This document shows, one piece after another, positions 11,003 to 22,574 of a stretch of 64,000 bases of DNA. Source of the DNA: Notospermus geniculatus (taxonomy: Eukaryota; Nemertea; Pilidiophora; Heteronemertea; Lineidae); assembly GCA_002633025.1 (NCBI GenBank), contig NMRB01000111.1, positions 204,379-268,378 of the forward strand. The letters run 5' to 3'. The position numbers and the translations under genes are program-made. The notes beneath the pieces were generated by a model that had not been told where the DNA came from, made no database searches, and worked only from the letters and a program-made list of their open reading frames with translations. The stretch's first letter is position 1. Each line of letters opens with the position of its first letter.

Positions 11003-12216
11003 ATAGCCGAATGTTCCAGAGAACAATCTTACATACAGAACACGAATTCAAATATCTGGTAATCTTCAGTGTTGGGCCTAGCTTTTGAGAGAAGTCAATG
11101 ATCAGAAACGATAAGACCAAGCAGACCCGGTGTAACGTTTTTGAGCCTTCCCCATCTGCGAGTGTTCCCCTGCTATTGTCTGACGGAATAAGCCGCGACT
11201 CGACAATGGAGGACACAAAGAGAAACGTGTCGATCTATCTGCCAGTGTTTCCAGAACAATAGGGGGAACACTGACGCACGGAAACACTGAAAAACGTTAC
11301 ACCTGTCAGGGTTTCCGCCAGGATTCTCAAGGGGGGGGGAGAAAAAATTTTTTGAAAAAAACATTTTTTTTTGGAAAAAAAAAATTTCAAAAATTTTTTT
11401 CGTTTTTTTTTGTTAAAAATGGCCTCCAGAGTCATTTTTTACACTCCAAAATGCAAAATTAGTCTTCCTTCTGCATGAAAATTGCATTTGAAATGTAAGA
11501 AATTAAAGAAAAACACTACTGAAGTGAAAATAGTGATGTTTGAAAAAAGTTAGTCTGCAAACTTGAGGGGGGGATATCCCCTCCTTGAAAATTTTGAGGA
11601 GGGGATCATCCCCCCTCTCCCCCCCCCCTCTGGGAGAAACACTGCCTGTTTGCGAGGATGTACAGAGCGCTTTGCTCTACACCGCAAACACGCTGGTCCA
11701 TAAAGAAGTGTGCGTATGCACATGAATATACGTGAAGCAAGCACGCCTTTTCAACGGCCGGCGATCAACCCTTCCACAAAAAAAACTGATTATAATCGAC
11801 TGAGGGTCGATTTTTTAAACGATAGCTAAGATAAACCTCGGTTTAACCATCGGCTGTTCTGAAAACCGCTAATTAATCAAAGTAAACATTTTTAATAGCC
11901 GAATGTTCCAGAGAACAATCTTACATACAGAACACGAATTCAAATATCTGGTAATCTTCAGTGTTGGGCCTAGCTTTTGAGAGAAGTTAATGATCAGAAA
12001 CGATAAGACCATGCAAGCAGACCTGGTGTTACGTTTTTGAGCCTTCCCCATCTGTGAGTGTTCCCCTGCTATTGTCTGACGGAATAAGCCGCCACTCGAC
12101 AATGGAGGACACAGAGAGAAACGTGTCGATCAATCTGCCAGTGTTTCCAGAACAATAGGGGGAACACTGACACACGGAAACACTGAAACACTGAAAAACT
12201 TTACACCTGTGTAACG
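11003..12216. repeat. Tandemly repeated element with ACGTTACACC termini
   Basis: Sequence from ATAGCCGAATGTTCCAGAGA to GAAAAACGTTACACCTG at 11003-11310 recurs at 11894-12210. The spacer at 11310-11890 includes poly-A/T and G/C homopolymer runs and a GTTTGCGAGGATGTAC block that recurs at 12732-12850. Inner segments (TCTGACGGAATAAGCCGC, CTGCCAGTGTTTCC) recur in both orientations. Confidence 0.8.
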
Positions 12217-12850
12217 TTTTTCAGTGTGGCCATTTTTCTGTGTGATTCCCATTGTTCGGAACACACTGGGAAACGGACTTGCTGTTTCTCTGTGTCGCCC
12301 ATTGTCAAGTCGCCGCTTATTCCGTCAATCTGTTGTAAATGTCACACTGGCACACGGGGCCTCACTGAAAAACGTTACACCGTTGTTACATCTGCCAGTG
12401 TTTCATTGTGTCACTGTGTCCCCTTATTGTTTTTGAAACGCTGGCAGACAGATCACGTTTCTCTGTGTGTCCCCTATTGTCAAGTCGATACTTATTCCGT
12501 CAGACAATACGAGGGGAACACTCACAAATAGGGAACATTCAAAAATCTTACACCGGTGTAACGTTTTTGAGCGTTCCCCATCTGCGAGTGTTCCCCTGCT
12601 ATTGTCTGACGGAATAAGCCGCGACTTGACAATAGGGGACACACAGAGAAACGTATCGATCTATCTGCCAGTGTTTCCAAAACAATAGGGGGAATACTGA
12701 CGCACGGAAACACTGAAAAACGTTACACCGGTTTGCGAGGATGTACGGAGCGCTTTGCTGTACACCGCAAACACGCTGGTCCATATTGAAGAAGTGTGCG
12801 TATGCACATGAATATACGTGAAGCACGCACGCCTTTTCAACGGCCGGCGA
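12210..12850. mobile_element. Cluster of GTGTAACGTTTTTCAGTG foldback elements
   Basis: GTGTAACGTTTTTCAGTG at 12211 is inverted at 12365-12382, and another unit runs 12390-12735 with mirrored TATTGTCAAGTCG/CGACTTGACAATA segments. A diverged relative is at 31375-31510. Short frames on both strands are consequences of the inverted repeat. Confidence 0.7.
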
Positions 12851-13149
12851 TCAACCCTTCGATAAAAAAACTGATTATAATCGACTGACTCTCGTAACTG
12901 GCACTTTCATAGATCGACAACAATGACTATTGGCTGCACAATCAATTGGAATTAATGAAAAATTGATGAAGTGTGAGTAGGTCAAATGGAGAGGGGATCA
13001 ACTGTTTCTCACTGGTCGACGTGCGCAGTGATCGTCTATTTTGGTCCTGAGCAGGGCCGTATTTAACTTTTTGGTCCGGGGGGGGGGGTGCAGAAGACCT
13101 CTTTTTGCCCAAAATCCGCATGAAAATCACGTTTTTTGGTTGGCTCTGG

Positions 13150-13292
13150 GGTGTCACAGGCGCCTCTGTTTTGGTCCCGAGCGCGTCTATTTTGGTCACG
13201 AGCGCGCGTCTATGTATTTTGGTCCCGAGCGCGTCTATATTGGTCCCGAGCGCCTCTGTTTTGGTCCCGAGCGCGTCTATTTTGGTCCGGCC
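13150..13292. repeat. ~21-bp minisatellite
   Basis: Six to seven copies of TTTTGGTCCCGAGCGCGTCTA with minor variants (GCGCCTCTG). Open frames on both strands across it are repeat artefacts. Confidence 0.88.
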
Positions 13293-13748
13293 CATTGCGT
13301 TGATGCGCCCTAACATTGATAGTTGCGGCCGATAAGCTGAGCCTGCAGTTTGATCTCATAGACACGAAAGTCGTATGGAATATGTGTACATCTGCATGAT
13401 GTTTCCAGTACATCACAGAACATGGCTTGTTGCTTTCTCAGAGGCAAACAAATGTAAACTGTATTGTCATATTAGCACTGACACGGCCGTAATTTAATTC
13501 ATTTTGTAATTTATTTCATTTCCGTCAAGCTAATGACTGTGATTTACCATTGCTGTGGGCCAGAGATGTTGTTGTGTGTTCCATTAAGTAGGAGAGAGAA
13601 GGCGGCAGAGCGGCTTCTGCAGCCACCAGTAAGTGGAAACGAGAGGGAAAGTACAAAAGCTAAGGTAACTGATCTGAGTGGGCGCTGAAACCTGGAGCTA
13701 GAGACAGGAATGGTAATCTTATCAGGGTATTAAAGAACTTCTTCTTTT

Positions 13749-13935
13749 GTAAAGGCCGTTTCCGTTTCCACTACAACAGATTCCGCCGTGTTTGCGACGA
13801 ACGGTGCGGTTTTCACAGGGTTTTGGATAATCCTTCGATGGCTCAACTATCATGGCGCGTTCCCAATGCCTGTGAAAACCGCTCCGCTCGCCGCAAACCG
13901 CGGCGGAATCTGCAGTAGAGGAAACTGTCCTTTAC
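13749..13935. mobile_element. Foldback element (CACAGGGTTTTGGATAATCC family)
   Basis: Ends GTAAAGGCCGTTTCC and GGAAACTGTCCTTTAC are inverted. Inner arms carry TTTTCACAGGGTTTTGG and its partner GCCTGTGAAAACCGC. Related copies lie at 39076-39211, 40998-41160 and 41463-41640. Confidence 0.8.
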
Positions 13936-14759
13936 AAGTTTGTGACGAAGTTGGAGGATGGTTAGGAGTATGTTCAGGCCCACAAGGCCGAAGACAATGA
14001 AAAGGGTTCTACCTTCAGTTGACCTTAGGCGGACTGACCGCCCCCCGACCTCTCGCCTTTCCCTTCGAGAAAATATCCATCAAGAAGAAAGGGTATTGAA
14101 ATTTTTCTAACGCAGGGAGGGGCAATGAAGTCGGCCCCCTCGAAATAACAGAAAAAGTGTATGAAGGTGTTAGCCTACATTTGATCCGGGAGGGCGCAAG
14201 ACCCCATGAGGGAGGGCCATTCGTCGCGTGAAAGCATAGATCTGATTCACCAAGTCGTTTGGATTGAAGTTGACGAGGGTTACATTGAATGAGAGTATAA
14301 GTTTCTTGCGATTGTCTGAGTGCTGACATGTCAGTGACATTTGAGAGTTGCATCTATTGATCCCAAGCGTCTGATCTCTTGAGGCGAATGGAACTGGTTT
14401 CAGAAGTTTCAACTCACGAGGACAGATGTCATTACCTATCATACGTTACAACACTTGGGAATCTTTTCAGGCGACGGCATTTTACCACATACATGTGTAC
14501 ATACAGCGACCTTTCCTTGCAAGCGGAAGGTCACAAGTGTCATCGTGTTTTTTTTATAGTATCGGTGAAAAGGAAGGCTTGAATTTTACATACTCTAAAC
14601 TCCCATACCTGTCCCATTCCTGAACTCGGGAAAAATGGCTAAATCCTAAAGTTGAAGATAAATGGGATGGGGTATGGTCAGAAACAGTAATGTCCTATCC
14701 ACTTACTTGTCCCACTCCCGCCGAGCCTGGCAAAGAATGACAGCGTGCGATATCTTCAA
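13936..14759. other. Intergenic, no gene recognised
   Basis: Open frames of 65-112 codons occur on both strands without recognisable domains. Nothing else stands out. Confidence 0.45.
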
Positions 14760-15530
14760 CTTAAAGGGACTCTAGAGGCAGCTTCTTAGTGCATATTGAT
14801 ATGATTTACTGGAGAATTGATGGCGTGAGGATCCAACTTGGTCATCATTTTTGAAGTCAAATTTCATCAATAGCCCTTTTTACACGGTGCCGGTGCGTTC
14901 CGGATCGAGACTCGAGACTCCCCGTGTAAAAGCGAAACAACTGACCTCCACCTTCCTCGGGCCAGTTCGGTTCGCCGCGTGAGTCTCGGGAAGGTGGAGG
15001 TAGGTGGAGGTAGGTTCAGGCTGGTTATTCTCTCGTGTAAAAGCGAACCGACCTCCACCGGCCTCGTGCGGGATTGAGCACGCTACATAGGCCCTATGAA
15101 TGGCATCACTGGCGCATTGCTGTAAGTTACCTGTGAAGAAATAGTCACGCACGAGATTTCTCAAGCACTGCTCATGTTGTTAGAAGCATAGTTTATTGAT
15201 TTTAAGTGATTATTTTTGGGATATTTCTTACTTGCGATAACTGTAAATGTTGATACACGCCATCTGGTGGCACGCATTTGAACGAACCGACCTCGAACTA
15301 GATCGAGGCGGATTCGGTAACCCGCACCGTGTAAAAGCGACCAATCCATCCTGAACCGAACCCGCCCGAGGAGGGGGGAGGTAGGTTTCCTCGAACCAGC
15401 ACCGTGTAAAAAGGGCTAATGTCAAAATTTGATCCACAGTTTATTAGTTCATGGTTACTAGCGCCACCTGTTGTATAGTCGCAGTACTGTTAGTAGCCCA
15501 ATAGCAAGCTGCCTCTAGAGTCCCTTTAAG
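14760..15530. mobile_element. Outer foldback element, ~770 bp
   Basis: Terminal arms TTAAAGGGACTCTAGAGGCA and its complement at 15511-15529. It is split by the complete foldback at 14871-15418. Confidence 0.85.
14871..15418. mobile_element. Inner foldback element flanked by TA
   Basis: TAGCCCTTTTTACACGGTGC at the left is inverted as GCACCGTGTAAAAAGGGCTA at the right. CGTGTAAAAGCGA motifs repeat inside in both orientations. The TA at each boundary fits a Tc1/mariner-type target. Confidence 0.85.
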
Positions 15531-15940
15531 GGCGGTTTACGCTACTCTCCATTCCAGTTCCGATTGGCGCGAGGTTTATCAACGATAGCTCCGCAACGCC
15601 TGGGTCGATTTTGATGAAACACTCGCATACGTCAATCGACTTGTCTTTCTTGGCGGTATCTTATAAACTTTATGTTAAATGACGTAAAAAGACAAGGGAT
15701 TTTCACGTCATCTACATAAAGTTAGCGCTAACTTGGTCGTGAGTTTTGGGCAACCGGCCCCTGGATTTCAAGCTTCATAACTACTCAATGTGGTCTGATA
15801 AACTGAGATCACGTGTGGGTGTGTTTCTAAGCAAGGTTCATTGGCACACGGATCCGGTCCGTTTCAAGTCCGTTTGCCCCTAGTTTTCCGGATACGACAA
15901 CGCTGAAGTCCATTTAATAGATTTTTTACGGATCTGGACC

Positions 15941-16036
15941 CATGTTCCAAGCCGTCGTTAGGTTAACGATGTCGTTACGCTATGCATTTTCCCAGTTTTA
16001 GCGACATCGTTAACCTAACGACGGCTTCGGGAACAT
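15941..16036. mobile_element. Nested foldback A
   Basis: Near-perfect arms GCCGTCGTTAGGTTAACGAT inverted at 16003-16024, flanked by CATGTTCC and GGAACATG. Confidence 0.85.
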
Positions 16037-16046
16037 GAGCCCAGAA

Positions 16047-16215
16047 CAGGTGTCGTAGAATGTCATGCCCCCCGATATGAGATGCCCCACAACAGTAGAT
16101 CCTGACGGATTAAGGGTCAGCCGGGCACTGACAAACAGAACTTCTGTTACCAGATGTCCCCTGAACAAAAGAAGCGGGCATCTGATATCGGGGGCATTAC
16201 ATTCTATGACACCTG
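16047..16215. mobile_element. Nested foldback B
   Basis: CAGGTGTCGTAGAATGTCAT is paired with ATTCTATGACACCTG. Inner arms CCCCCGATATGAGATGCCC and GGGCATCTGATATCGGGGG also pair. Confidence 0.85.
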
Positions 16216-16271
16216 AACAATTCCGTGTGCCAATGAACCTTGCTTTAGACTTGTCAACGCAGAGAAATAAT

Positions 16272-16345
16272 ATGGGGGCGGCACTGCGCAGTGGTTCAGA
16301 CCGAGAGATCACAGGTTCGATTCCTGGCTGAGTTGCCAGTTTCGA
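16272..16345 (+). repeat. tRNA-like sequence, probably SINE head
   Basis: GCGCAGTGGTTCAGA resembles a pol III A box, and ACAGGTTCGATTCCTG matches a B box with a T-stem. A complete cloverleaf is not evident, so a tRNA-derived SINE is likelier than a functional tRNA gene. Confidence 0.5.
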
Positions 16346-16540
16346 TTCTCAAATGGTCAGAAAGGATCAAGTGATGCGGCAAAGCCAGAGTAACAAAAAT
16401 GCTCCATCTGTCCCATCCTTTTTAAAGAAGCCATTCAATCTACTTCCCTTCAATGGTTGGAAAACTTTTTATCGGTGTATCCGTGAACTGCAGTTGTACA
16501 AATGCTGTGGGCCACGTGCATCTTTTCTGTTACTGTTAGT

Positions 16541-16627
16541 CATTCTCCCACGGCAGGGGTCTTTACCTCGCTCCTTTCCATCCACGAGTGTATGAAGAGG
16601 AGACCAAAGCCGTGCTATGGAAGGATG
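16541..16627. mobile_element. Short foldback MITE, same family as 42679-42772
   Basis: CATTCTCCCACGGCAGGGG to a diverged complement ending GAAGGATG, with the shared centre GAGTGTATGAAGAGGAG. It is more diverged than the 42.7 kb copy. Confidence 0.75.
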
Positions 16628-16633
16628 CTTGTG

Positions 16634-16916
16634 CACTGTTAGAAATTTTTGTAATGTTTTTACAGAAATTGCCTGCAGCAGAGTTTCAGGAACTTCTGTA
16701 AATTTACATATGGTGTGATTTATGTTTTCCTGTATTAGTTGGATTCAATTGGACTGTCCAGAATGATGCTTTCTGAGAACGTATGAAAATATAATTTGGT
16801 CAGCCTCCAGTCAAGTCTCTGTTAACATTTATTTCAGTCTGTAATTTTACAGATCACGTCCTGAAACTCTGCTGCAGGAATTTTCTGTAAAATCCTCTGT
16901 TTTTTCTAACAGTGTG
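16634..16916. mobile_element. CACTGTTAGAAA foldback element
   Basis: CACTGTTAGAAA is inverted as TTTCTAACAGTG. Inner arms GCCTGCAGCAGAGTTTCAGG and TCCTGAAACTCTGCTGCAGG pair. Relatives lie at 28324-28598 and 32543-32876. Confidence 0.88.
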
Positions 16917-17246
16917 GCGAACGCGGTTTGGAGCGATGTCATTGGCAAAATGTTTTTGTCGACGAACAAGAAGAATCTAGAAACTCAAATGATGTGAAAT
17001 ATGCCAGGTGTTAGAATGTGAATGACGCAGACGACATTCCCTCGTAGCGAAGGGGACGAATGTGTGAAATATTGGTGTCATCAGATGACAGGTTCAAACC
17101 GACACCTGTACGCCTATATGTACCATGGGTCTCTACCAAACCAATGAGAAGGATCTCAAGAACAGCAAACGACCAATCAGAGCCTTCTTTTCAAAGGACA
17201 GCTACAAATCAAGCACGTCCAAACTGCGAGGTCAGCCTGATATGGC

Positions 17247-17254
17247 TATAAATA
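17247..17254 (+). promoter_or_regulatory. TATA box of the Dexras/Rhes-like gene
   Basis: TATAAATA lies 66 bp upstream of the start codon, so initiation is expected near 17275-17285. The context is ATGGCTATAAATATGG. Confidence 0.6.
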
Positions 17255-17319
17255 TGGCTGTTCCGGGTTACAGGACCACTCTTTCATCGACTTCGAAGAT
17301 ATTCACTTGAAAACGTCAA

Positions 17320-18015
17320 ATGGCCCTCCATCTTATTGCTAAGATGTTGAACGCCTACAGAATTAGAGCTAGCAGAAAGTGTACATGGCAACAAGATGTT
17401 GTACCTGAGCCCGAGCAGTACAGGGTGGTCGTTCTTGGTGACGGGGCAGTGGGGAAGACGAGTCTTCTCAAACGATTCTTCTACAACAGACATGAGACGA
17501 GGCACATCCTGACCATCGAGGACTTGTACCTTGAGAAGCTGAAGGTGGAGGACAACCACATAGAGCTCCATATCATTGATTGTGCCGGCACTGAAAACTT
17601 TCCAGCGATGCGGAGGCTGGCAGTACAGAGAGCAGACGCTATTATCATCGTGTACGCCTTGGACAACGCGGACTCGTTCGTTGAACTGCAGCGTCTCCGG
17701 GACGAAATCGCCGAAATACGCGAGGTTATTCCGCCGGTGATTCTTGTGGGCAACAAGTCAGACACGTGTTGTGACGAAACGCCTGAGCAGAAACAGCTCC
17801 GATGTGACGCGATTGAGAACAAGTTCCACCATCAATATGTCGAGTGTTCCGCTAGAGATGGTACAAATGTCGCTGAAATATTTGAAACATGTCTCTTCTC
17901 AGAACTGTACAAGGGACATTGTGATAAAGAAAGCGAGCGGAAATCGTCACAATGTGGACCAAGAGGACTTCTCAAGAAAATTAGGAAACATCTATCTTCC
18001 AAACGACGTTCGTAA
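17320..18015 (+). CDS. Dexras/Rhes-like Ras-family small GTPase, intronless
   Basis: A 231-residue GTPase in one exon. The P-loop GDGAVGKTS is at residues ~39-47, the switch II motif is DCAGTENFPAMRRL (~88-101), followed by NKSD (~144-147) and ECSA (~171-174). FPAMRRL and LDNADSFVELQRLRDEI closely resemble RASD1/RASD2 (Dexras1/Rhes), which act at membranes in G-protein signalling. The usual Gln61 position is Thr, so intrinsic GTP hydrolysis should be weak, as suggested for Dexras-type proteins. The C-terminus is short, basic (RKHLSSKRRS) and has no CAAX box, so membrane binding by prenylation is not expected. There is an upstream TATA box and an AATAAA at 18497. A second in-frame Met at residue 9 is an alternative start. 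Family membership is likely; one-to-one orthology is uncertain. Confidence 0.85.
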   Translation: MALHLIAKMLNAYRIRASRKCTWQQDVVPEPEQYRVVVLGDGAVGKTSLLKRFFYNRHETRHILTIEDLYLEKLKVEDNHIELHIIDCAGTENFPAMRRLAVQRADAIIIVYALDNADSFVELQRLRDEIAEIREVIPPVILVGNKSDTCCDETPEQKQLRCDAIENKFHHQYVECSARDGTNVAEIFETCLFSELYKGHCDKESERKSSQCGPRGLLKKIRKHLSSKRRS

Positions 18016-18217
18016 AACAAAGTGTGCCGAGAGTGGGACTTGAAAACCCAGACTCTGCCTGATACACGGAACTGCAGACGCCCGTGAGGGTTCCAAATCT
18101 GTTGAGATTGAAACACCCTTAGGAAAGGTTGAGGTATGGAATTTCCGGATTCAGGAAACTCGTTCTGGCATCGTCTTTTTGAACAGTACACATCGAGCCT
18201 GCTGAGCAGGGCTGACC

Positions 18218-18330
18218 GCACAGAAAGTCTGATAGTGCTTTCGGTGCCTTTCGGCGGTTTAGTTAATGGGAAAATACGTTATAGTAACTGCCGATAGGCG
18301 CCGGAAGCGCTATCGGACTTCTGTCCATTA
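18218..18330. repeat. Inverted repeat in the presumed 3' UTR
   Basis: GTCTGATAGTGCTTTCGG pairs with CCGGAAGCGCTATCGGAC around a ~50 bp centre. It is probably a small MITE in the 3' untranslated region of the GTPase gene. Confidence 0.65.
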
Positions 18331-18496
18331 CTGCCATGAGCTTACAGGTGTAGCCGACAGGTGGCGCCTTTCTGTCAAACGAGACGTTGATGAGGAGATC
18401 CTCAATGGAACATTTTAATATCTGTATATATCAGTGCCATGTTGATTCCATAATGTAAATACATGTATATACATGTAGTCTGATGTAAGCAAGCAA

Positions 18497-18502
18497 AATA
18501 AA
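18497..18502 (+). terminator. Poly(A) signal AATAAA
   Basis: Canonical hexamer 482 bp after the GTPase stop codon, in AT-rich 3' UTR-like sequence. Cleavage is expected near 18515-18530. Confidence 0.6.
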
Positions 18503-18529
18503 TACATGTAAATATTTCGTGCACTAAAA

Positions 18530-19134
18530 TTCGTTTCGCTGTCTATTTCTGTCTTATCGATGTTGTTCTGCTCGTTTCTGTCCACGCCTTTCTGAAAAAG
18601 CGATAGCTGACCTGCGACCGGGAGAAGGTCTGGAGCGTCAAAAACTTAATGAAACAGGCCACTGGTTTAAACATGTACATGTTATCACCTATGACCATCC
18701 TTCGTGAAGTGTCACCTCCAGACATTTGACGCCTGTCGTATGTTTCTTAGAAGGACCTTAATCATCACCTTTGTCATGAAATTAGCCATAAAATCCGCCC
18801 CCTTTTTCTCCTTATAAGGCAAAGAGGTGGTAGGTGGGCGTCGTAAACAGTGCTAACCATATATGATGCGGTTTTTGCACCAAAAAGTGGTAAAATTATC
18901 AATATTCGTCACTCCAGGATGGTGGTAAAACGGTCACAATTCGCGATAGTTCCCGTGAAAACTCACGGGGATGCAGTTGTTAGGCCTAATATAAATATCT
19001 GGACTCCTTTCGTTCATACACGTCATAATCACATTTTCCATGTTGGAATCGAAGGGTTCAAATGAAGGGGTTCGGAGGGACGTTGTCTTCGTTTTGTGGC
19101 CAAGTCGGCGACGGGGCGCAGCCTCTGCCTTTCA
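18530..19134. other. Intergenic, no gene recognised
   Basis: Short open frames only. No repeat or domain seen. Confidence 0.5.
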
Positions 19135-19135
19135 C

Positions 19136-20053
19136 ACTGTAAATCCAGGTGACGCGTTTAGCGTTTAGTTTTGTGTTTAACAAAACACAACTTAACACAT
19201 TACGTGAATATAACTGAACATATCATCAGGACAGGCGTTCTATCCGCCTAGAAACATACGTCTTGTTGCCTAAAATGCCGAAATATATCATTTGTTGTAC
19301 TGTAAATCTAAAGTCTAAACACGAAACTAAACGGGAATATGCAACACTTTTTAAACATCTAAACGCGATTAGTTTTCCATTAGAAATGAACAGATGACCT
19401 AAACACTGCATTTAGAAAACAGTAAATCTAAATGTCTTGTAAATGTCTTGTTTAACTTATAAACATCTCGTTCAGTTTCCCCTAAACACGAAACATGAAG
19501 GAATCCTGAACATCGTGTTTAGGGCTGGTTCACGGCTCGGGTGGAATTGGTCAAATTTGTCGTTTCGCTATATCTCCCGCCGGCGAATTTTTTTCCCCCA
19601 GGATATAAAAGATATAAATCAGATGCATAAAGGTGGAATAAACTTATTCCAGGTATAACTTCACGCTTTAACGTTCAGGAGGAAATAATATAGACAGTTT
19701 TTCCGAATTACCCAAAGAAAAATTCCAGGCCAGGGCGTGTAGCCCCAGTGGCGTAGTGGTTAGCGCGTTGGTCCAGATTATGCATGTTGGTTGGCCCTGG
19801 ATCGAATCTGCCTGCCGGTATTATTCACTCTTTACTGCGTGCCTTTTTATACTTTTTTCCTTCATCTTCCAACGCTTTTTTTGTCACTTTTTCAGTCTAA
19901 ATCAGTCGGTTTAATAATTTTTTGCCGTCATGGAAACACATTAATCTGTTTCGTTGGAATATGGAGAACTAAACGCGTTTAGATGTTTAAAATCTGTTGC
20001 ATATTCCCGTTTAGTTTCGTGTTTAGACTTTAAACATTTTAGATTTACAGTGC
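19136..20053. mobile_element. ~0.9 kb foldback element carrying a SINE
   Basis: Ends CACTGTAAATC and GATTTACAGTG. The interior is filled with both orientations of TTTAGTTTCGTGTTTAGAC, CTAAACGCG and GGGAATATGCAAC. A tRNA-like sequence lies in the right half. Confidence 0.75.
19739..19815 (+). repeat. tRNA-derived SINE head
   Basis: AGTGGCGTAGTGGTTAGCGC resembles an A box and GGATCGAATCT a degenerate B box, spaced as in tRNA. A T-rich tail follows. Confidence 0.55.
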
Positions 20054-22574
20054 ATGTGACTTCCTCAATAAGGCTACAGGATCATTAGTATTTCAGAATC
20101 TGTCTTACTTGAGGGAAATTAAGCTTATTAACCAGACAAAGCCGTTGTAATGGCGTTGTAATGGTTCGTTTGGACAGACGCCATGAAAGACAGGCAGAAA
20201 CGTCTACAAGTCAGATTCATCCCCTCACATCGGTAAACATCCATCTGTACCAGTAGACACAGTCCTAAAACATTATCTTGGCGATATCGTCACTTCACAC
20301 GCGAGTATTTTTACCCTAAAAGCCAGCTCCAATATCAAGGCTTCTGGTCACTTCGATTTCGACCTACGCTCCACTTTCGAGTGCGGCAGCCGAAGGCGTA
20401 GCGTTTTTTTCCTTGGTAGTTCAAGATGCTAAAAGCCCTCATGAAGAATTTCCGTTGCAGTAAGGTCAGTAAAAGTCAGGTCCGCCAGCGTTACAGGCGA
20501 AGGAATCCATAATACGACCGTATCATTTACCTCTAACGAGATCTCGTTCTTGACATTTGCAAGAGAGGAAAAGAAGGGAAAAAACAAAACACGCGGAACG
20601 CTATCCACTCCAAGTCTAAATACCAGTTGATACGAACGCCGTGTCTCACCGACCAAGATCAGCGATAAAGGCGGCTTATTTCCCCTCGTGATCTGCAGTG
20701 TGCAGTGCAAAGCCATCAACCCCTGACATTTTCTCCCTCGTGATACGTAGAAGACGACTCTTTAAGTAAATCAGCTCATGATTACAATTGTTGTCGTTCT
20801 TATTGGCCCAATAGACGTTCGAGATCATGATACACCGAAGAACTGCGAGAAATAAAAGAAAAAGGCCATCCCCTTATGGCACATCGGTAATTCCGGCACA
20901 GCAGATGCACCAAGACATCGGCAGATAAAACGCTTCGATGGAATACCATTGGGGAAATGGCTTAGTGTGATAGACACACCTCATCTGCAATCCGAGTTTG
21001 CGTGTTACCCAAAAGTCTACCTTGCCAATTTGCGCGTTATGTTGGAAAAAAGCGAGGACAAGGCATGGAAGAATAACAGGACTGCTTAGGTTATTCCTTG
21101 AAAAAAAACTTAAAATCTTTCTCTTCCGACTTTTGTGTGTGCGATCTTTACCACCTGATTTTCATCAGAAGATGTTGTTGTGCGTTTTGGATTTGTGGTA
21201 ACGTGATTCATCCTTGGCGTGATATTAATCAGCGTCGCTTGGCGGAATGATCTGAATAATGGCGGTCATACCTACGATAGAGGGCAGCACATTGTAGCCA
21301 GGTCCTGTACAATGAACGCCCTTTGTCTTTTTGTGTGGGAATTTGATCAGGACCTGGATGTCACTTTCATTTCAATAGTTTTAACCACTAGTGACACCTA
21401 TTGAGGCAGTGGGTTGTGGCCCTCATTGTTTTTTTTCCATTATTTCATTTTTTCTGCCTGTGCGTTGGAATCAGGTGCCCATATTATTCCTCAACTTACT
21501 GGCTATTACAGTACACAATCTGACGACACGACACGGGCCTCCCTAATGATTGATAAGGTAGGACTAAACGCCAAAGAAGACTTGCCACCGGCACTCTCGA
21601 TCGTACTCTCATAATTGCTTCAGACAAAACGGAATCGGCACCTCCTAATTGATACATCGCCAACAGCTGGCGGTGCTGGCTCATTTAGCTGAGAGACATC
21701 TCCCAGGTTATGATACAACGTCTGTCTCGTCCCCAGTAACCCTTCAAGGACCAACTCTTCCGGTAGTTCCGCCCTCAGGGTCGATTTTAGCGACCGCTCA
21801 ATCTTTTAGTTTAGAGCCGTGTATGTGCATTGCGTCGGGGCGTATTCGCAAATTTTCTATATCTTCAGCAGAAGTGATACGTGATTGATATGCTTAATTC
21901 CAGGATCGGAACCCTGCGGGCAACACGCAACCCACATCATTCTGACCTCGAGAGATTTCATATCAAATGCTGTACTTGTCTGTGACCGCGCAATTGCGGT
22001 GTTTGACATCGACCTTTCAGACAAATACATGAGAAGTCAGTGGGCGTCTGCAGAGGCAACCGCATTGATCGACAAAACCTTTTTTATGCCAATTTCATTT
22101 CATGTTCTACAGTAACCTGAGGTTTTTGTTGAAAGTGGAGTCTGCAACCTTCCGATGTTAGCTGTAATCCTAGAGAGTTTTGCATAATTTGATTCGTCTG
22201 AACCCTGCCATAATGCTTTTGGCTACAACACTCAGATACCGACGCCTGCTGCTTTGAGAGCGAAGTTAGAAAAGAGGGAGACATGGGAAGTCACTTGACT
22301 TGTGATCGGCATACCGAATCACAACCATCTTATTACATTAGAGACTCAAGTACCCGGGGCTTCTTGAGAATCCATTACATTCAATATTGGAGCAATCTCT
22401 TGAGAGAAAAAAATCAAACCCCGAGACGTCGCTGAAAATTCAGGTTGATAGAATCATCACCGCATGCAGACTCTGATAATTTCCTCCGGGAGTTGCTGAT
22501 GTTTTGGGGATTATTTGCCCATTTTGAACCCATGATGGCAAAGGTTTTTATTGATTCTGAACAAAACCCTGCCT
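20054..22574. other. Intergenic, no gene recognised
   Basis: Open frames are all below ~100 codons and without recognised domains. Segment 21240-21420 (GGTCCTGTACAATGAACGCC) is a copy of an interspersed repeat found inverted at 33230-33400. Confidence 0.5.

Larger units (their letters stand above)
15829..16245. mobile_element. Foldback element (AAGCAAGGTTCATTGGCACA family)
   Basis: AAGCAAGGTTCATTGGCACA is inverted at 16225-16244. A compact ~150 bp relative lies at 53657-53806. This copy is enlarged by two further foldbacks (15941-16036 and 16047-16215). Confidence 0.87.
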
